64,000 bases of DNA, from contig NZ_JAFIBY010000003.1 in assembly GCF_017832355.1 (NCBI RefSeq), positions 1-64,000 of the forward strand, read 5' to 3'. A program made the translations under genes and the position numbers. Shown here in pieces: positions 1 through 11,327 of this stretch (the first letter of the stretch is position 1; the number at the start of each line of letters is the position of its first letter). This DNA comes from Serratia sp. PL17. GTDB lineage: Bacteria; Pseudomonadota; Gammaproteobacteria; Enterobacterales; Enterobacteriaceae. The notes beneath the pieces were generated by a model, which saw only the letters and a list, made by a program, of their open reading frames with translations, did no database searches and was not told where the DNA came from.

Positions 1-35
1 TCACAAAACGGACACCTTACATCAACTTTAGCCAT
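1..35 (-). CDS. insA: IS1-family InsA, N-terminal fragment at the window edge
   Basis: Eleven codons (MAKVDVRCPFC) are visible before the window ends. The CxxC pair fits the first half of the InsA zinc finger, which together with its helix-turn-helix binds the IS ends; the full transposase is made as an InsAB' frameshift product. The assignment rests on this short N-terminus and on the interrupted pirin gene beside it. It could still be another protein with a CPFC zinc knuckle. Confidence 0.6.
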   Translation of the reverse strand, partial: MAKVDVRCPFC

Positions 36-95
36 CATATCCCCGCATCAAAAGCAGAGATCTTACACCATAATCAACATATTGAATACTTGACC
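1..95 (-). mobile_element. Left end of an IS1-family insertion sequence (partial)
   Basis: The reading frame of the pirin gene to the right breaks off at about base 95. The next 60 bases lead to a start codon for a protein beginning MAKVDVRCPFC, which resembles the zinc-finger N-terminus of IS1-family InsA. The spacing from the presumed terminus (GGTCAAG on the minus strand) to the insA start is about 60 bases, similar to IS1. The rest of the element lies outside the window, so the inverted repeats and target duplication cannot be checked. The exact border is inferred from where pirin homology stops. Confidence 0.65.
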
Positions 96-526
96 TCGGC
101 GGGCAACGCAATCCACAGTTGTGCGGCATGTAAACGTCGGTCCTCCCCTGTAGATTGTTCCGTATGTGCAATACCGCGGCCTGCGGTCATCAGGTTTACC
201 TGACCAGGGCGTATGACCTGCTCACTGCCCAGGCTGTCACGGTGCAACACTTCGCCTTCAATCATCCAGGTAAAGGTTTGCAGCCCAATATGGGGATGTG
301 GCCCGACGTCCATACCCTGTGACGAACCGCTAAATACCGACGGGCCGGCGTGGTCAAGAAAACACCATGCGCCAACGGTACGACGTTCACGAGTGGGTAA
401 TGCACGATTAATCGCAATACCGCCGACTTCAGCATTGCGCACGGCAATGCGTTGGATCTGGCGCACACCGTCGACGACGGGACAATCACGGGAAGATGAA
501 GAATAAGTTGGGCGGGAATTGCTCAT
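96..526 (-). pseudogene. Pirin-family cupin protein, 3' part lost to IS insertion
   Basis: The frame starts at ATG 526 (MSNSRPTY) behind a good AGGAGGT-like ribosome site and runs for about 143 codons of pirin sequence. The pirin N-terminal cupin is clear: GPHPHIGLQTFTWMIEGEV with the metal-binding HxH pair, followed by the RGIAHTE motif. Pirins are usually 230-290 residues, so the second cupin is missing. After LWIALPAE the sequence changes to unrelated residues and stops at 74, within the IS1-like end. Intact relatives are non-haem-iron proteins, some with quercetin dioxygenase activity. The truncated product keeps the metal site but probably does not fold normally. Confidence 0.8.
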
Positions 527-623
527 CGTAAAACACCTCCAGAACGGCACACAGATTGAGTAAGTTGCTGGACGCCAGCTTAGCATGAGCAAGCGACCAG
601 AACGCAACCTGGGAGGCAGAACG

Positions 624-788
624 CTAAGGCGCCCTTATATAGCAGCCTTTTATATCGACTTCATCGCGCGCATGCTTTAGATCAGAAAAATAAGTGACAC
701 CGAAAAGTATTGATACGACCAACAGCACGGAAACCAAAAGGCCAATAATGGCCAGCAGCTTGGTTTCATCGTGGAGATTGTGCTCCAT
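624..788 (-). CDS. Small membrane protein (54 aa), unknown function
   Basis: I place the start at ATG 788 (MEHNLHDETK), preceded by AGGGGA at suitable spacing. The protein has one strong hydrophobic helix, about residues 11-31 (LLAIIGLLVSVLLVVSILFGV), with a short acidic N-terminus and a charged C-terminal tail, so a single-pass inner-membrane protein is predicted. It lies directly upstream of the pirin gene on the same strand and just downstream of another small hydrophobic frame (812-952). I do not recognise the family. Confidence comes from the ribosome site and the hydrophobic pattern only. Confidence 0.45.
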   Translation of the reverse strand: MEHNLHDETKLLAIIGLLVSVLLVVSILFGVTYFSDLKHARDEVDIKGCYIRAP

Positions 789-811
789 TTTATCCCCTGT
801 AATGAACGACG

Positions 812-952
812 TCATGTCAGCCACAACGTGACTGACAGCGTAAAAATGATCAGGGAGCAAGACGCTATTGCCAGCACAATGATAGCAAATTGCGCATCTC
901 CCAAAGTTTCACGGTATTTTTTATCTTGTGAGGTAGTACGCTGTTGTTTCAC
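812..952 (-). CDS. Possible small membrane protein (46 aa), GTG start
   Basis: A GTG at 952 opens a 46-codon frame with a charged N-terminus (KQQRTTSQDKKYRETLGD) and a C-terminal hydrophobic segment (FAIIVLAIASCSLIIFTLSV), the pattern of a tail-anchored small membrane protein. It ends 24 bases before the start of the next small membrane protein gene on the same strand, so the two may be translated from one message. No convincing ribosome binding site precedes the GTG, and the family is not recognised. Confidence 0.3.
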   Translation of the reverse strand: MKQQRTTSQDKKYRETLGDAQFAIIVLAIASCSLIIFTLSVTLWLT

Positions 953-1008
953 AGAATCTATCTTAACTCATCACGCGTTAACGTTATTGTGAGGGGTGGC
1001 TGATAAAT

Positions 1009-1031
1009 AAAAAGCCCGCCATAGCGGGTTT
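1009..1031 (-). terminator. Rho-independent terminator (minus strand)
   Basis: On the minus strand a stem AACCCGC / GCGGG(C)TT closes a TATG loop and is followed by CTTTTTATTT. It is a second terminator downstream of the kbp terminator at 1201-1226, so it may end a separate short minus-strand transcript between 1031 and 1200. Confidence 0.6.
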
Positions 1032-1200
1032 GTCAGATTCCGCGCTCGATACCGCTCAGACCTCAGTTGGGCTGAGACGCTATCAATTTTCCTCATCAGG
1101 GTCAACACTCCCCCCAGATGATAAGGATGAACGGCGTGGGACATTCATAAGTTTTATTGAAAGCCAGAAATAATTAGACCAACTTATGCCTATTGAGATT

Positions 1201-1226
1201 AAAAAGCCCGACCAACGATCGGGCTA
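1201..1226 (-). terminator. Rho-independent terminator of kbp
   Basis: On the minus strand AGCCCGA and TCGGGCT form a 7-base-pair stem with a 7-base loop, followed by TTTTTAAT. It begins 18 bases after the kbp stop codon and fits as its terminator. Confidence 0.75.
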
Positions 1227-1243
1227 AAGCAAACGCGTCTGAA

Positions 1244-1690
1244 TTATTGCGGAATACGCAGTACTTGACCCGGATAGATCTTATCTGGGCTAGACAACAT
1301 TGGCTTATTCGCTTCGAAGATTTTGTTGTAGAGGTTCGCGTTACCATACACTTCTTTCGAAACAGCGCTCAGGGTATCGCCCTTCTTCACCGTGTAGAAA
1401 CGGCTCTCTGCGGCAGATTGCTCTACGGTCACCTTGTCTTCTACACCACTGATGCCGGCCACGTTGCCGAGTGCCACCAGAATTTTCTCTTTCAGCTCTT
1501 GGCTGGCTGCATCGCCCGTCACCACAGCTTTACCGTCCACCACCTGTACATCGACCTTATCGGTGCCAGGCAAACCCGTTTTATTGAGATGGTCCTTCAG
1601 TTTGGCGCTTTGGTCTTCGGCAGTTGCATTGCCGGTCACTGTGTCCCACAGTTTTTCGCCCGCTTCTTTGACGAAGTTAAACAAACCCAT
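1244..1690 (-). CDS. kbp: Potassium-binding protein Kbp (BON-LysM)
   Basis: The 148-residue protein matches E. coli Kbp (YgaU) closely along its length. An N-terminal BON domain (about residues 25-90) is followed by a C-terminal LysM domain ([32 protein letters not shown], ending PGQVLRIPQ). In E. coli Kbp is a cytoplasmic K+ sensor needed for normal growth at high external potassium. I chose ATG 1690 (MGLFNFVK) over the in-frame GTG at 1696 because the N-terminus matches the family and AGGAG lies 6 bases upstream. It is monocistronic with its own terminator. Confidence 0.93.
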   Translation of the reverse strand: MGLFNFVKEAGEKLWDTVTGNATAEDQSAKLKDHLNKTGLPGTDKVDVQVVDGKAVVTGDAASQELKEKILVALGNVAGISGVEDKVTVEQSAAESRFYTVKKGDTLSAVSKEVYGNANLYNKIFEANKPMLSSPDKIYPGQVLRIPQ

Positions 1691-1916
1691 ATTCACTCCT
1701 TTCGATGGTTACAATGTTGCGTTGACTTAAGGCTTGTTAAGCTTAGCACTGCAAGAGGGATATTCAATTGGCCCTGAGGTATTAAGCGGTTAGAGTAATC
1801 CGAAAGTGCCACCTTTCGCTGCCAATCCGCCTCGTCGGGCCGAGCCAGGCATGAAACAATCGCCAATCTTACCTACAATAAGGGAATGGAAAGCTTGACG
1901 AAGGACATGAGACGCA

Positions 1917-2108
1917 ATGTACGCTCTGGTGATGTTTGTCTGTTATCTGGATGGTGGCTGCGCTGATATCGTGGTGGACGTCCTGCGCGATGAACGCCAG
2001 TGCCTGATCAGTATGAAAGAACAAAATCTACGTCACGCCGGCTGTTTCCCGTTTGAGGACTTCATCGACGGCTTCTGGCTCCCCGCCAACGAATATGCGC
2101 CAATGTAA
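1917..2108 (+). CDS. YebW-like DUF1482 small protein
   Basis: This 63-residue protein aligns well with E. coli YebW: MYALVMFVCYLDGGCADIVVDV at the start, a cysteine-containing middle, and GCFPFEDFIDGFWLPANEY at the end. The function of the DUF1482 family is unknown. Four cysteines (including VCYLDGGC and GGCFP-like positions) are conserved. The start ATG is preceded by AAGGA at about 12 bases. It appears to be a single gene, upstream of and parallel to the AriR-like gene. Confidence 0.75.
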   Translation: MYALVMFVCYLDGGCADIVVDVLRDERQCLISMKEQNLRHAGCFPFEDFIDGFWLPANEYAPM

Positions 2109-2238
2109 AATACCCGTCGACTTTTCTGCTAGTTTCTTCTGAGGAATTTCTGAATTCACTGGAAAGCCGGCATACCAACGATGCTTTATGCCACGATTTT
2201 GATAAATTGCTTCACCCGAACGATATGGAGACGGCACC

Positions 2239-2466
2239 ATGCCCGTATCTACCCTTTCAAACGAACATTATGAAGCCCTATTGCGCGACGTCAGCCTGGC
2301 GGTTGGTGGCGCCGTCATTCAACTGATCAACCTCAATAAAAAAGTATCCGGCAATAATATTTTGGCGCATTTGGTGAATGAAATTGAGCATGAAACCAAT
2401 CAGCAGCGCTTTGCTACCTTGCGCTCCGCCATCGAAGTCATGGGCCAGGCCCCGAAAGGACGATAA
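2239..2466 (+). CDS. Probable YmgB/AriR-type small regulatory protein
   Basis: The 75-residue protein is predicted all helical and has the layout of the YmgB/AriR/connector family: a short N-terminus, a helix (YEALLRDVSLAVGGAVIQLI), a turn with KKVSGNNI, and a second helix rich in acidic residues and E/R pairs (LVNEIEHETNQQRFATLRSAIEVM). Family members (AriR, YmgA, YcgZ, Bdm-like) connect acid, cold or biofilm signals to the Rcs pathway. The start has GGAG eight bases upstream. Identity to AriR is modest, so family membership is likely but the function is inference. Confidence 0.5.
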   Translation: MPVSTLSNEHYEALLRDVSLAVGGAVIQLINLNKKVSGNNILAHLVNEIEHETNQQRFATLRSAIEVMGQAPKGR

Positions 2467-2480
2467 AGCCCCAATAAATA

Positions 2481-2502
2481 AGGCAGAGCTTGCGCTCTGC
2501 CT
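2481..2502 (-). terminator. Terminator shared by the convergent porin and AriR-like genes
   Basis: GGCAGAGC and GCTCTGCC form an 8-base-pair stem with a TTGC loop (2482-2501). On the minus strand it is followed by TTATTTATT; on the plus strand it lies 15 bases past the AriR-like stop. It probably serves the porin gene and may work in both directions. Confidence 0.65.
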
Positions 2503-2550
2503 GGTTACCAATTTTTCCCGACACAGGAGAAGAAGGTAATAGCGTTGACC

Positions 2551-3633
2551 TTAGAAACGATAGGTCAGGTTAACTGCGACAATATCGTCGGTGCTCAGTT
2601 TCAGCTTGTTATCGTCGTTCAACTGGTTGATTTTGTAGTCAACGTAGGTGTACATGTTTTTGTTGAAGTAGTAAGTCGCACCCACTTCCACGTATTTCAC
2701 CAGATCGACGTCACCAATCCCTTCGATATCCTTGCCCTTAGACTGCACGTAGGCCAGAGAAGGACGCAGACCGTTTTCAAATTGGTACTGGGCCACAACT
2801 TCAAAGTTCTGTGTTTTGTTGGCAAAACCAGAAATACCGTTACCGCTGATTGGCGTCATGTTGCGCGTATCGGCATACATCGCTGCCAGATAAACCTGGT
2901 TGGCATCATATTTAATCGCCGTGGTCCAGGCCGTTGCGCTGTCGCCTTTACCGTAAGCCAATTTTTTCTGATCGCTAGTACGGTTAGAGTCAGAGAATGC
3001 CGCAGCCACGCCGATACCCGAGCCGCCGATGTCCTGATAATCCAGGGACATACCGTAACCATCACCGTTTTGCTTCGTCACTGAACGGCTGTCACTGTCG
3101 TTTTTACCCTGGTACTGCAACGCCAGGTTCAGGCCTTCTACCAAACCGAAGAAATCACGGTTACGGTAGGTTGCCAGGCCGTTAGAACGCGCGGTCATGT
3201 AGTTGTCGGTGTAGCTGTAGGAGTCGCCGCCGAATTCCGGCAGCATGTCGGTGTAAGCTTCTGCGTCGTATACGACACCGTAGTTACGGCCGTAATCGAA
3301 TGAACCGTAGTCGGCAAATTTCAAGCCCGCAAAGCCCAGACGGGTTTTGGTGCCTTTGCTGCCTTGCGCTTCATCGTGGTTGGCTGCGACTTGGTATTCC
3401 CATTGACCGTAACCGGTCAGTTGGTCATTGATTTGCGTTTCGCCTTTAAAACCCAGACGAACGTAAGTCATATCACCATCTTCACCTTTATCTTTGCTGA
3501 AAACATGTTTGGCAGCAACGCGACCGTACAGATCGAGTTTATTGCCATCTTTATTATAAATTTCAGCCGCGTTGGCAAATGAGGTGATTGCCCCAAGGGC
3601 AATAGCTAAGGCTAATACACTGCGTTTCATCAT
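2551..3633 (-). CDS. General porin of the OmpC/OmpF/PhoE family
   Basis: The 360-residue precursor has a signal peptide ([22 protein letters not shown], cleavage before [17 protein letters not shown]) and the full Gram-negative porin pattern: trimer beta barrel strands, the constriction-loop PEFGGD motif in L3, and a C-terminal aromatic (NLTYRF) for BAM recognition. It should form an outer-membrane trimeric channel for small hydrophilic solutes. Two adjacent ATGs exist (3633, 3630); AGGAAAA precedes them. Which porin (OmpC, OmpF or OmpN) cannot be settled by eye. It stands alone with a long AT-rich leader, as expected for an osmotically controlled porin. Confidence 0.93.
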   Translation of the reverse strand: MMKRSVLALAIALGAITSFANAAEIYNKDGNKLDLYGRVAAKHVFSKDKGEDGDMTYVRLGFKGETQINDQLTGYGQWEYQVAANHDEAQGSKGTKTRLGFAGLKFADYGSFDYGRNYGVVYDAEAYTDMLPEFGGDSYSYTDNYMTARSNGLATYRNRDFFGLVEGLNLALQYQGKNDSDSRSVTKQNGDGYGMSLDYQDIGGSGIGVAAAFSDSNRTSDQKKLAYGKGDSATAWTTAIKYDANQVYLAAMYADTRNMTPISGNGISGFANKTQNFEVVAQYQFENGLRPSLAYVQSKGKDIEGIGDVDLVKYVEVGATYYFNKNMYTYVDYKINQLNDDNKLKLSTDDIVAVNLTYRF

Positions 3634-3671
3634 TTATTTTCCTAGATATTATAATTTTTAAAATCCTGCCC

Positions 3672-3702
3672 ATCACGCCCAATTTATGGTTTGGGCTGTG
3701 AT
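3672..3702 (-). promoter_or_regulatory. Hairpin in the presumed 5' UTR of the porin mRNA
   Basis: ATCACGCCCAA and TTTGGGCTGTGAT face each other around a short AT loop, pairing along about 11 positions with one bulge. It lies 40-70 bases upstream of the porin start codon, where porin leaders are bound by small RNAs in relatives. A regulatory role is inference. Confidence 0.35.
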
Positions 3703-3898
3703 CTTTATCATTTAGTGTTTTATGAGCGCCCCTAATTAAGGAGCCATGTGACATTAGCATCATGAATGCAAACTTAAAATAAAAAAGTTCATAAAACACC
3801 GTGGATAAAGCATGTTTATTTGTAACTAAATATTACATTAAAACAAAAAACAAATCATTGATTAATAATGATATTTGCTACATATCTTATAACCATAT

Positions 3899-3923
3899 TG
3901 GTGCAATGCACCATTTAGGTGCA
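3899..3923. promoter_or_regulatory. Inverted repeat TGGTGCA-A-TGCACCA plus a third half-site
   Basis: A perfect 7+1+7 palindrome at 3899-3913 is followed by a third GGTGCA at 3918-3923. It lies about 270 bases upstream of the porin start. The pattern suggests a protein binding site, but I cannot name the factor. Confidence 0.4.
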
Positions 3924-4212
3924 AATTGGTTTCTTTTTGTATGCTTTCCATTCGATCGGCAAATATCATGAAAGTTAGCATGGTTATTAATAACGTTACT
4001 TATTTCACATTTTTATCTGAGTAAAGTCACCACGTGAATTTAAGGCGTTCAATCACGTTTTAATCGAATCTTTTACCGCTTAGGATAATTAATTAGATTC
4101 AACGCATCAAAAATGACAGCAGGGGATGATTAAAGAAAAAAATGGCAATGACGAATCAGGGGATATAAAGAGGGATAAATAAGAGGAATTTGCAGCATGA
4201 TATAGTGTTGTT

Positions 4213-4249
4213 ATTTAAGGTTGCAGCTAACATCGCTACAACCTTAAAT
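4213..4249 (-). terminator. Stem-loop after the ast operon
   Basis: ATTTAAGGTTG and CAACCTTAAAT are perfect 11-base inverted repeats with a 15-base loop, beginning about 35 bases beyond the astE stop. The stem is AT-rich and the trailing T run is weak, so termination strength is uncertain. Confidence 0.5.
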
Positions 4250-4284
4250 TTCATAAGTATAAAAAGGTATTCGGTACTAACGCT

Positions 4285-5268
4285 TCAATACAGCGTGCTA
4301 CGCGGTGCTTCAATCAACACCATGCCGGCACGCAACCCCAATGCGACCTTAGGGTTAGGGAACAAGATCCACTCGCGGGCATGCTGAACCCGATACTCTT
4401 CACCGGATTGCTCACACAACAGGGTCCCCTGCTTCAGTTCGGTAAAGTTGGCGGTGTCGTCACTGAGATACAGCCTAAATTCCTCACTGCGCTTGATAAG
4501 CGATCGTTCCACACGGAATATCCGCAGTGCGTCGCCAGGCCGTTGCGGTAAAGGCTCATTGCTCACCGCAGCCTGCAAAGCGCGGTTGATAGCGGCAAAT
4601 TGCTGCAGGTCGTTACTGCCAAACGGCCGTGCCTTACCCAGTTCCAGCGTACAACTGGCTGCCCCCACGTGCTCACTGGTGAAATGGCTGAAGGTGCCAC
4701 CGGGCGCACTGTGGATCACTAACGCATCCAGGTCGGCAGCATCCAACAATGCCAACATGTCCGCACTGTAAGGCCTTGTCTGGAAAGGTAGAATGCCGAA
4801 TCGTGGCAACCGCGAGTCGCGGATCGCCGTATGCAGGTCATAATGGAATCGTGCCGCTTTCTCAGCATCGAAAAATGTCGCGATAACCTGCTCGAGTTGT
4901 TGTGCCCGCGCGGTTTCGCCACTGTGGTCAAAATCGCGATAACGGCCACCGAACATCCGGTTCATGTCACTGTGCAAGTAGCGCTGGCCAGCCCGCATCG
5001 CCGCAGGATTACCCAGCACGACCAGCAGGCGAACGGCTAACGGGCGGGCTCCGGAAAGCACATCCTTGACCAACTGATTCAGCAATTCAATCGGCGCCGT
5101 TTCATTGCCGTGGATACCCGCGGAAACGACCACCGCGTGCTGATAATCCTGCCGCGGCGTGATTTCCAGCAGGCCTTCTCCCAGCCAACGCCAGTGCAAA
5201 TTTTCGTTCTCACCCTGCTGCTCGGCGGGAACCTGCCCCGCCAGCGTCAGGGCCAACAGATCAAACAT
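4285..5268 (-). CDS. astE: Succinylglutamate desuccinylase
   Basis: AstE performs the last step of the AST pathway, hydrolysing N-succinylglutamate to glutamate and succinate. The 327-residue protein has the carboxypeptidase-like zinc site: HGNET (His53, Glu56) and His146 in HYDLHT. DMNRMFGG near residue 101 is the substrate-binding signature of the AstE/aspartoacylase family. It is the last gene of the ast operon, 11 bases after astB. The length matches E. coli AstE (322). Confidence 0.95.
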   Translation of the reverse strand: MFDLLALTLAGQVPAEQQGENENLHWRWLGEGLLEITPRQDYQHAVVVSAGIHGNETAPIELLNQLVKDVLSGARPLAVRLLVVLGNPAAMRAGQRYLHSDMNRMFGGRYRDFDHSGETARAQQLEQVIATFFDAEKAARFHYDLHTAIRDSRLPRFGILPFQTRPYSADMLALLDAADLDALVIHSAPGGTFSHFTSEHVGAASCTLELGKARPFGSNDLQQFAAINRALQAAVSNEPLPQRPGDALRIFRVERSLIKRSEEFRLYLSDDTANFTELKQGTLLCEQSGEEYRVQHAREWILFPNPKVALGLRAGMVLIEAPRSTLY

Positions 5269-5279
5269 GGTGGCTTCGC

Positions 5280-6620
5280 CTATTGTTGGAATGGATAAAC
5301 CGAGCCCAACCCGAGAATCGACGTCAGGGCATCCAGTGCATCACGCCCTTCACGCAGCAGTTGCGGATCGGCCAAGTCATTTTGCGTCAGGCGATCGCGG
5401 TAGTAGCGATCAACCCACTCATTCAAGGTAACGAACAGCGTATCGTTCATCATTGCCCGCGGATTTACCGCCCGTAACTCTTGCTCATTCAGCGCCACAC
5501 GCAGCCGTAAGCAGGCGGGTCCACCACCGTTACGCATGCTTTCACGCAGATCAAACACCTTGATTTCATCGATCGGCCCACCGGCGGCAACCATCTCCGT
5601 CAAATAGCCCCAAACACCACGATGTTGACGCGATTCTTCCGGCACCACGATCATCATTTTGCCATTGGGCTTAGTCAGGATCTGGCTGTTAAACAGATAA
5701 GTCGCGACCGCATCGGCCACAGACACGCGTGCTGTCGGTACTTCAATTGCCACCAACTCGCTGTCCAACGTCGCCATCTTACGCCGCACGTCATCCAGCG
5801 CTTGCTGCTGTTGATAAAATGCCTGTTGATGGTGGAACAACACATTCTGGTTACTGACGGCAATGACATCGTTATGGAACACACCCTGATCGATCACGGC
5901 CGGGTTCTGTTGTACGAATACCGTATGCTGCTCATCCAACTGATGGAGACGCGCAATTGCCTCGCCGGCTTCACGCGTTTGGCGTGCCGGATAACGCGTC
6001 GGGGCCGTTTCACCGCCAAACTCCTGGCGACCGTAGACAAACATTTGCACACTACGTTTACCGTAGTCGCCGCCCAATCGGTTATGGTTGGCTGCACCTT
6101 CGTCACCAAACAGCGCCACCTGCGGCAAAGCCTCGTGGTGCGCAAAATGGCGTGGATCGTTAAAAATCGCCCGTAGCACGCCAGAGGTCGTCTCAGCCTC
6201 AATCGCGCGGTGGAATTTATTGTTCAAGTTGGCGGCAGTGAAATGCACCTTGCCATCGGCACTGTCAGCCGACGGTGATACCGTGGCCGCATTGGCGGTC
6301 CACATGCAAGATGCCGAACTTAATGCGGACAACAGACGTGGAGACTGTCGCATAGCCTGTGCCAACACCGCCTCATCGCTACCGCTGAAGCCTAACTTGC
6401 GCAGCATTGGCACGTGAGGTCTTTCCTGTGGCGGCAAAACGCCCTGCTGAAAGCCAAGATCTGCCAGTGCTTTCATCTTCAACAGCCCCTGCTTGGCCGC
6501 CAGCTTTGGGTTCGACACGCTGTTTTGATGCTGTGTCGATGCCTCATTACCAAATGACAATCCGGCATAGTGATGCGTCAGGCCCACCAGACCATCGAAA
6601 TTGACTTCATATCCTGACAT
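5280..6620 (-). CDS. astB: N-succinylarginine dihydrolase
   Basis: AstB converts N2-succinylarginine to N2-succinylornithine, CO2 and two ammonia, the nitrogen-releasing step of the AST pathway. The 446-residue protein has the amidinotransferase-fold catalytic residues: Glu174 in FGDEGAANH, a histidine near 249 (GVFHND) and the C-terminal nucleophile cysteine near 370 in [13 protein letters not shown] chose ATG 6620 ([10 protein letters not shown]), behind GGAG, rather than the upstream extension to 6662, because the family begins there. It lies 54 bases downstream of astD. Confidence 0.95.
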   Translation of the reverse strand: MSGYEVNFDGLVGLTHHYAGLSFGNEASTQHQNSVSNPKLAAKQGLLKMKALADLGFQQGVLPPQERPHVPMLRKLGFSGSDEAVLAQAMRQSPRLLSALSSASCMWTANAATVSPSADSADGKVHFTAANLNNKFHRAIEAETTSGVLRAIFNDPRHFAHHEALPQVALFGDEGAANHNRLGGDYGKRSVQMFVYGRQEFGGETAPTRYPARQTREAGEAIARLHQLDEQHTVFVQQNPAVIDQGVFHNDVIAVSNQNVLFHHQQAFYQQQQALDDVRRKMATLDSELVAIEVPTARVSVADAVATYLFNSQILTKPNGKMMIVVPEESRQHRGVWGYLTEMVAAGGPIDEIKVFDLRESMRNGGGPACLRLRVALNEQELRAVNPRAMMNDTLFVTLNEWVDRYYRDRLTQNDLADPQLLREGRDALDALTSILGLGSVYPFQQ

Positions 6621-6674
6621 GCTGTTCTCCTGGGGCCGAGCAGGCTCGGCCCTGCGCAACAAAACGCTGAGTGC

Positions 6675-9181
<2,507 letters not shown>

Positions 9182-9233
9182 AATGCGAACCTCGTCTTGA
9201 TCAGGCTGCGCCGGTAAGGGCGCAGCCTGTGTA

Positions 9234-10463
<1,230 letters not shown>

Positions 10464-10708
10464 TCAGCAAAGACTGAATTTTGACTGTAAGGGCCGTTCC
10501 TGCCCGGATGTTCCACAACAAAACAAGAAAAACAGCGCCGTTGCATCTCCTTTTCGACCGGTGATAACTCTGCCTCTCACCGTCTATTCAGAAACAAATC
10601 TGTTACATCAAACGCGTTTTTCGCTATTTATACCGGGAATCAGGTCCTGGAACGGGGAATAAATGTTAACGAGCAGTTAAAATACATGCCGTTTGATAAA
10701 GAGTGTAG

Positions 10709-10724
10709 AGCAGCTATCGTGCCA
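10709..10724 (-). promoter_or_regulatory. Sigma-54 promoter of the ast operon
   Basis: TGGCACGATAGCTGCT on the minus strand matches the -24/-12 consensus TGGCACRNNNNTTGCW, with GG and GC ten bases apart. It points toward astC, whose E. coli counterpart is transcribed by sigma-54 RNA polymerase with NtrC. The start point would be about 250 bases upstream of the astC ATG. Confidence 0.75.
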
Positions 10725-10777
10725 AACTGGGATTTCCGGCAATTTTTTGGTTTTTTTACGCTAAAACAACGGCTTAC

Positions 10778-10806
10778 AATGCATACTTATTCAATAAATA
10801 TGCATT
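10778..10806. promoter_or_regulatory. ArgR-box-like operator upstream of ast
   Basis: AATGCATA (10778-10785) and TATGCATT (10799-10806) are inverted arms around CTTATTCAATAAA. The stretch reads as two adjacent ARG-box-like sites (consensus TGAATWWWWATTCA), TGCATACTTATTCA and its overlapping partner. It lies about 55 bases upstream of the sigma-54 promoter, where ArgR acts as activator in enteric relatives. Confidence 0.55.
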
Positions 10807-10952
10807 GGTAATGAATAATTGGAAAAATAAGGCGAAAAATCATCGTTGGCTGCGAAATCCTATTCAATTACAAAAAACTTCAATATTTCTGATCGCGCTC
10901 GCAAAAATAATTTGGCCTGACATGAGCCCCATCACACTTTTGCCCCACCTCA

Positions 10953-10967
10953 GTGCAGGCACTGCAC
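10953..10967. repeat. Inverted repeat GTGCAG-GCA-CTGCAC
   Basis: Perfect 6-base arms around three bases, 230 bases upstream of the ast promoter. The half-sites point the opposite way from the NtrC consensus (GCAC-N-GTGC), so I do not call it an NtrC site. The remaining bases between 10807 and 11088 show no gene. Confidence 0.3.
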
Positions 10968-11088
10968 CTTATGAGAGCAAACCCACGCCAGCCAAGGCTC
11001 TGCGCGGCACATCGCGGCGCATCATTGTGCATGCGCACACGCAACCCCCGCGCCAGATCTCATATTTGTTAACTTACTGAACAAATTG

Positions 11089-11117
11089 TTGACAGTCTGA
11101 AGACGCGATAATAGGTT
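11089..11117 (+). promoter_or_regulatory. Sigma-70 promoter of the ABC importer operon
   Basis: TTGACA (11089-11094) and TAGGTT (11112-11117) are separated by exactly 17 bases, placing the start near 11124. The 18-base palindromic operator starts at once downstream, so a bound repressor would block initiation. The same geometry recurs at 19327-19355. Confidence 0.6.
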
Positions 11118-11124
11118 AATTTCA

Positions 11125-11142
11125 ATGGAACACGTGTTCCAT
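11125..11142. promoter_or_regulatory. LacI-family operator O1
   Basis: ATGGAACACGTGTTCCAT is a perfect 18-base palindrome. An identical copy at 19299-19316 precedes the divergent Ntn-hydrolase gene. The central CG and this length are typical of LacI-family operators, and the LacI gene of this island (17160) is the likely repressor. It overlaps the predicted transcription start. Confidence 0.8.
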
Positions 11143-11159
11143 GATGAAAAAAAACGCAC

Positions 11160-11298
11160 CCACCCTAAATAATTCGAGCCGCAGGAAAGCGGCAAAACAT
11201 GCGTCCCCAGGCGCTGGCCTAAGCCAGCCACGGGGGTGAGCTCCATGGATGGGCTGAGTCACGCAGCGACACAGCGGCGGCTTGAAGTAGGACGGGTA
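11160..11298 (+). repeat. ERIC-like palindromic repeat (divergent copy)
   Basis: The ends CCTAAATAATTCGAG and GCTTGAAGTAGGACGGGTA and the stretch GCAGGAAAGCGGCAA match, in opposite orientation, the ends of the ERIC at 12607-12732. The core differs (CCCCAGGCGCTGGC and GCCAGCCACGGGGGTGAG). It sits in the leader between O1 and the substrate-binding-protein gene and would fold into a long hairpin in the mRNA. Confidence 0.6.
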
Positions 11299-11327
11299 CA
11301 CATCGACTGCACAGCATCGGGGTTATC

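Larger units (their letters stand above)
3634..4284. other. 650-base AT-rich intergenic region, porin promoter and leader
   Basis: No open frame here looks real. The region separates the porin start from the end of astE, so it should hold the porin promoter and control sites. Visible structures are an imperfect hairpin at 3672-3702 and a TGGTGCA half-site cluster at 3899-3923. No MicF-like antisense RNA sequence was recognised. Confidence 0.6.

Noticed and set aside
213-506. Open frame on the plus strand opposite the pirin gene
   Set aside because: It is antisense to a clear pirin reading frame and has no family pattern or ribosome site.
10953-10967. NtrC enhancer site for the ast operon
   Set aside because: The arms read GTGCAG...CTGCAC, the wrong polarity for the NtrC consensus GCAC...GTGC.
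10805-11080. 91-codon open frame on the plus strand upstream of the importer promoter
   Set aside because: It has low-complexity basic residues, no ribosome site, and covers the ArgR-like operator and other repeats; it looks like chance.
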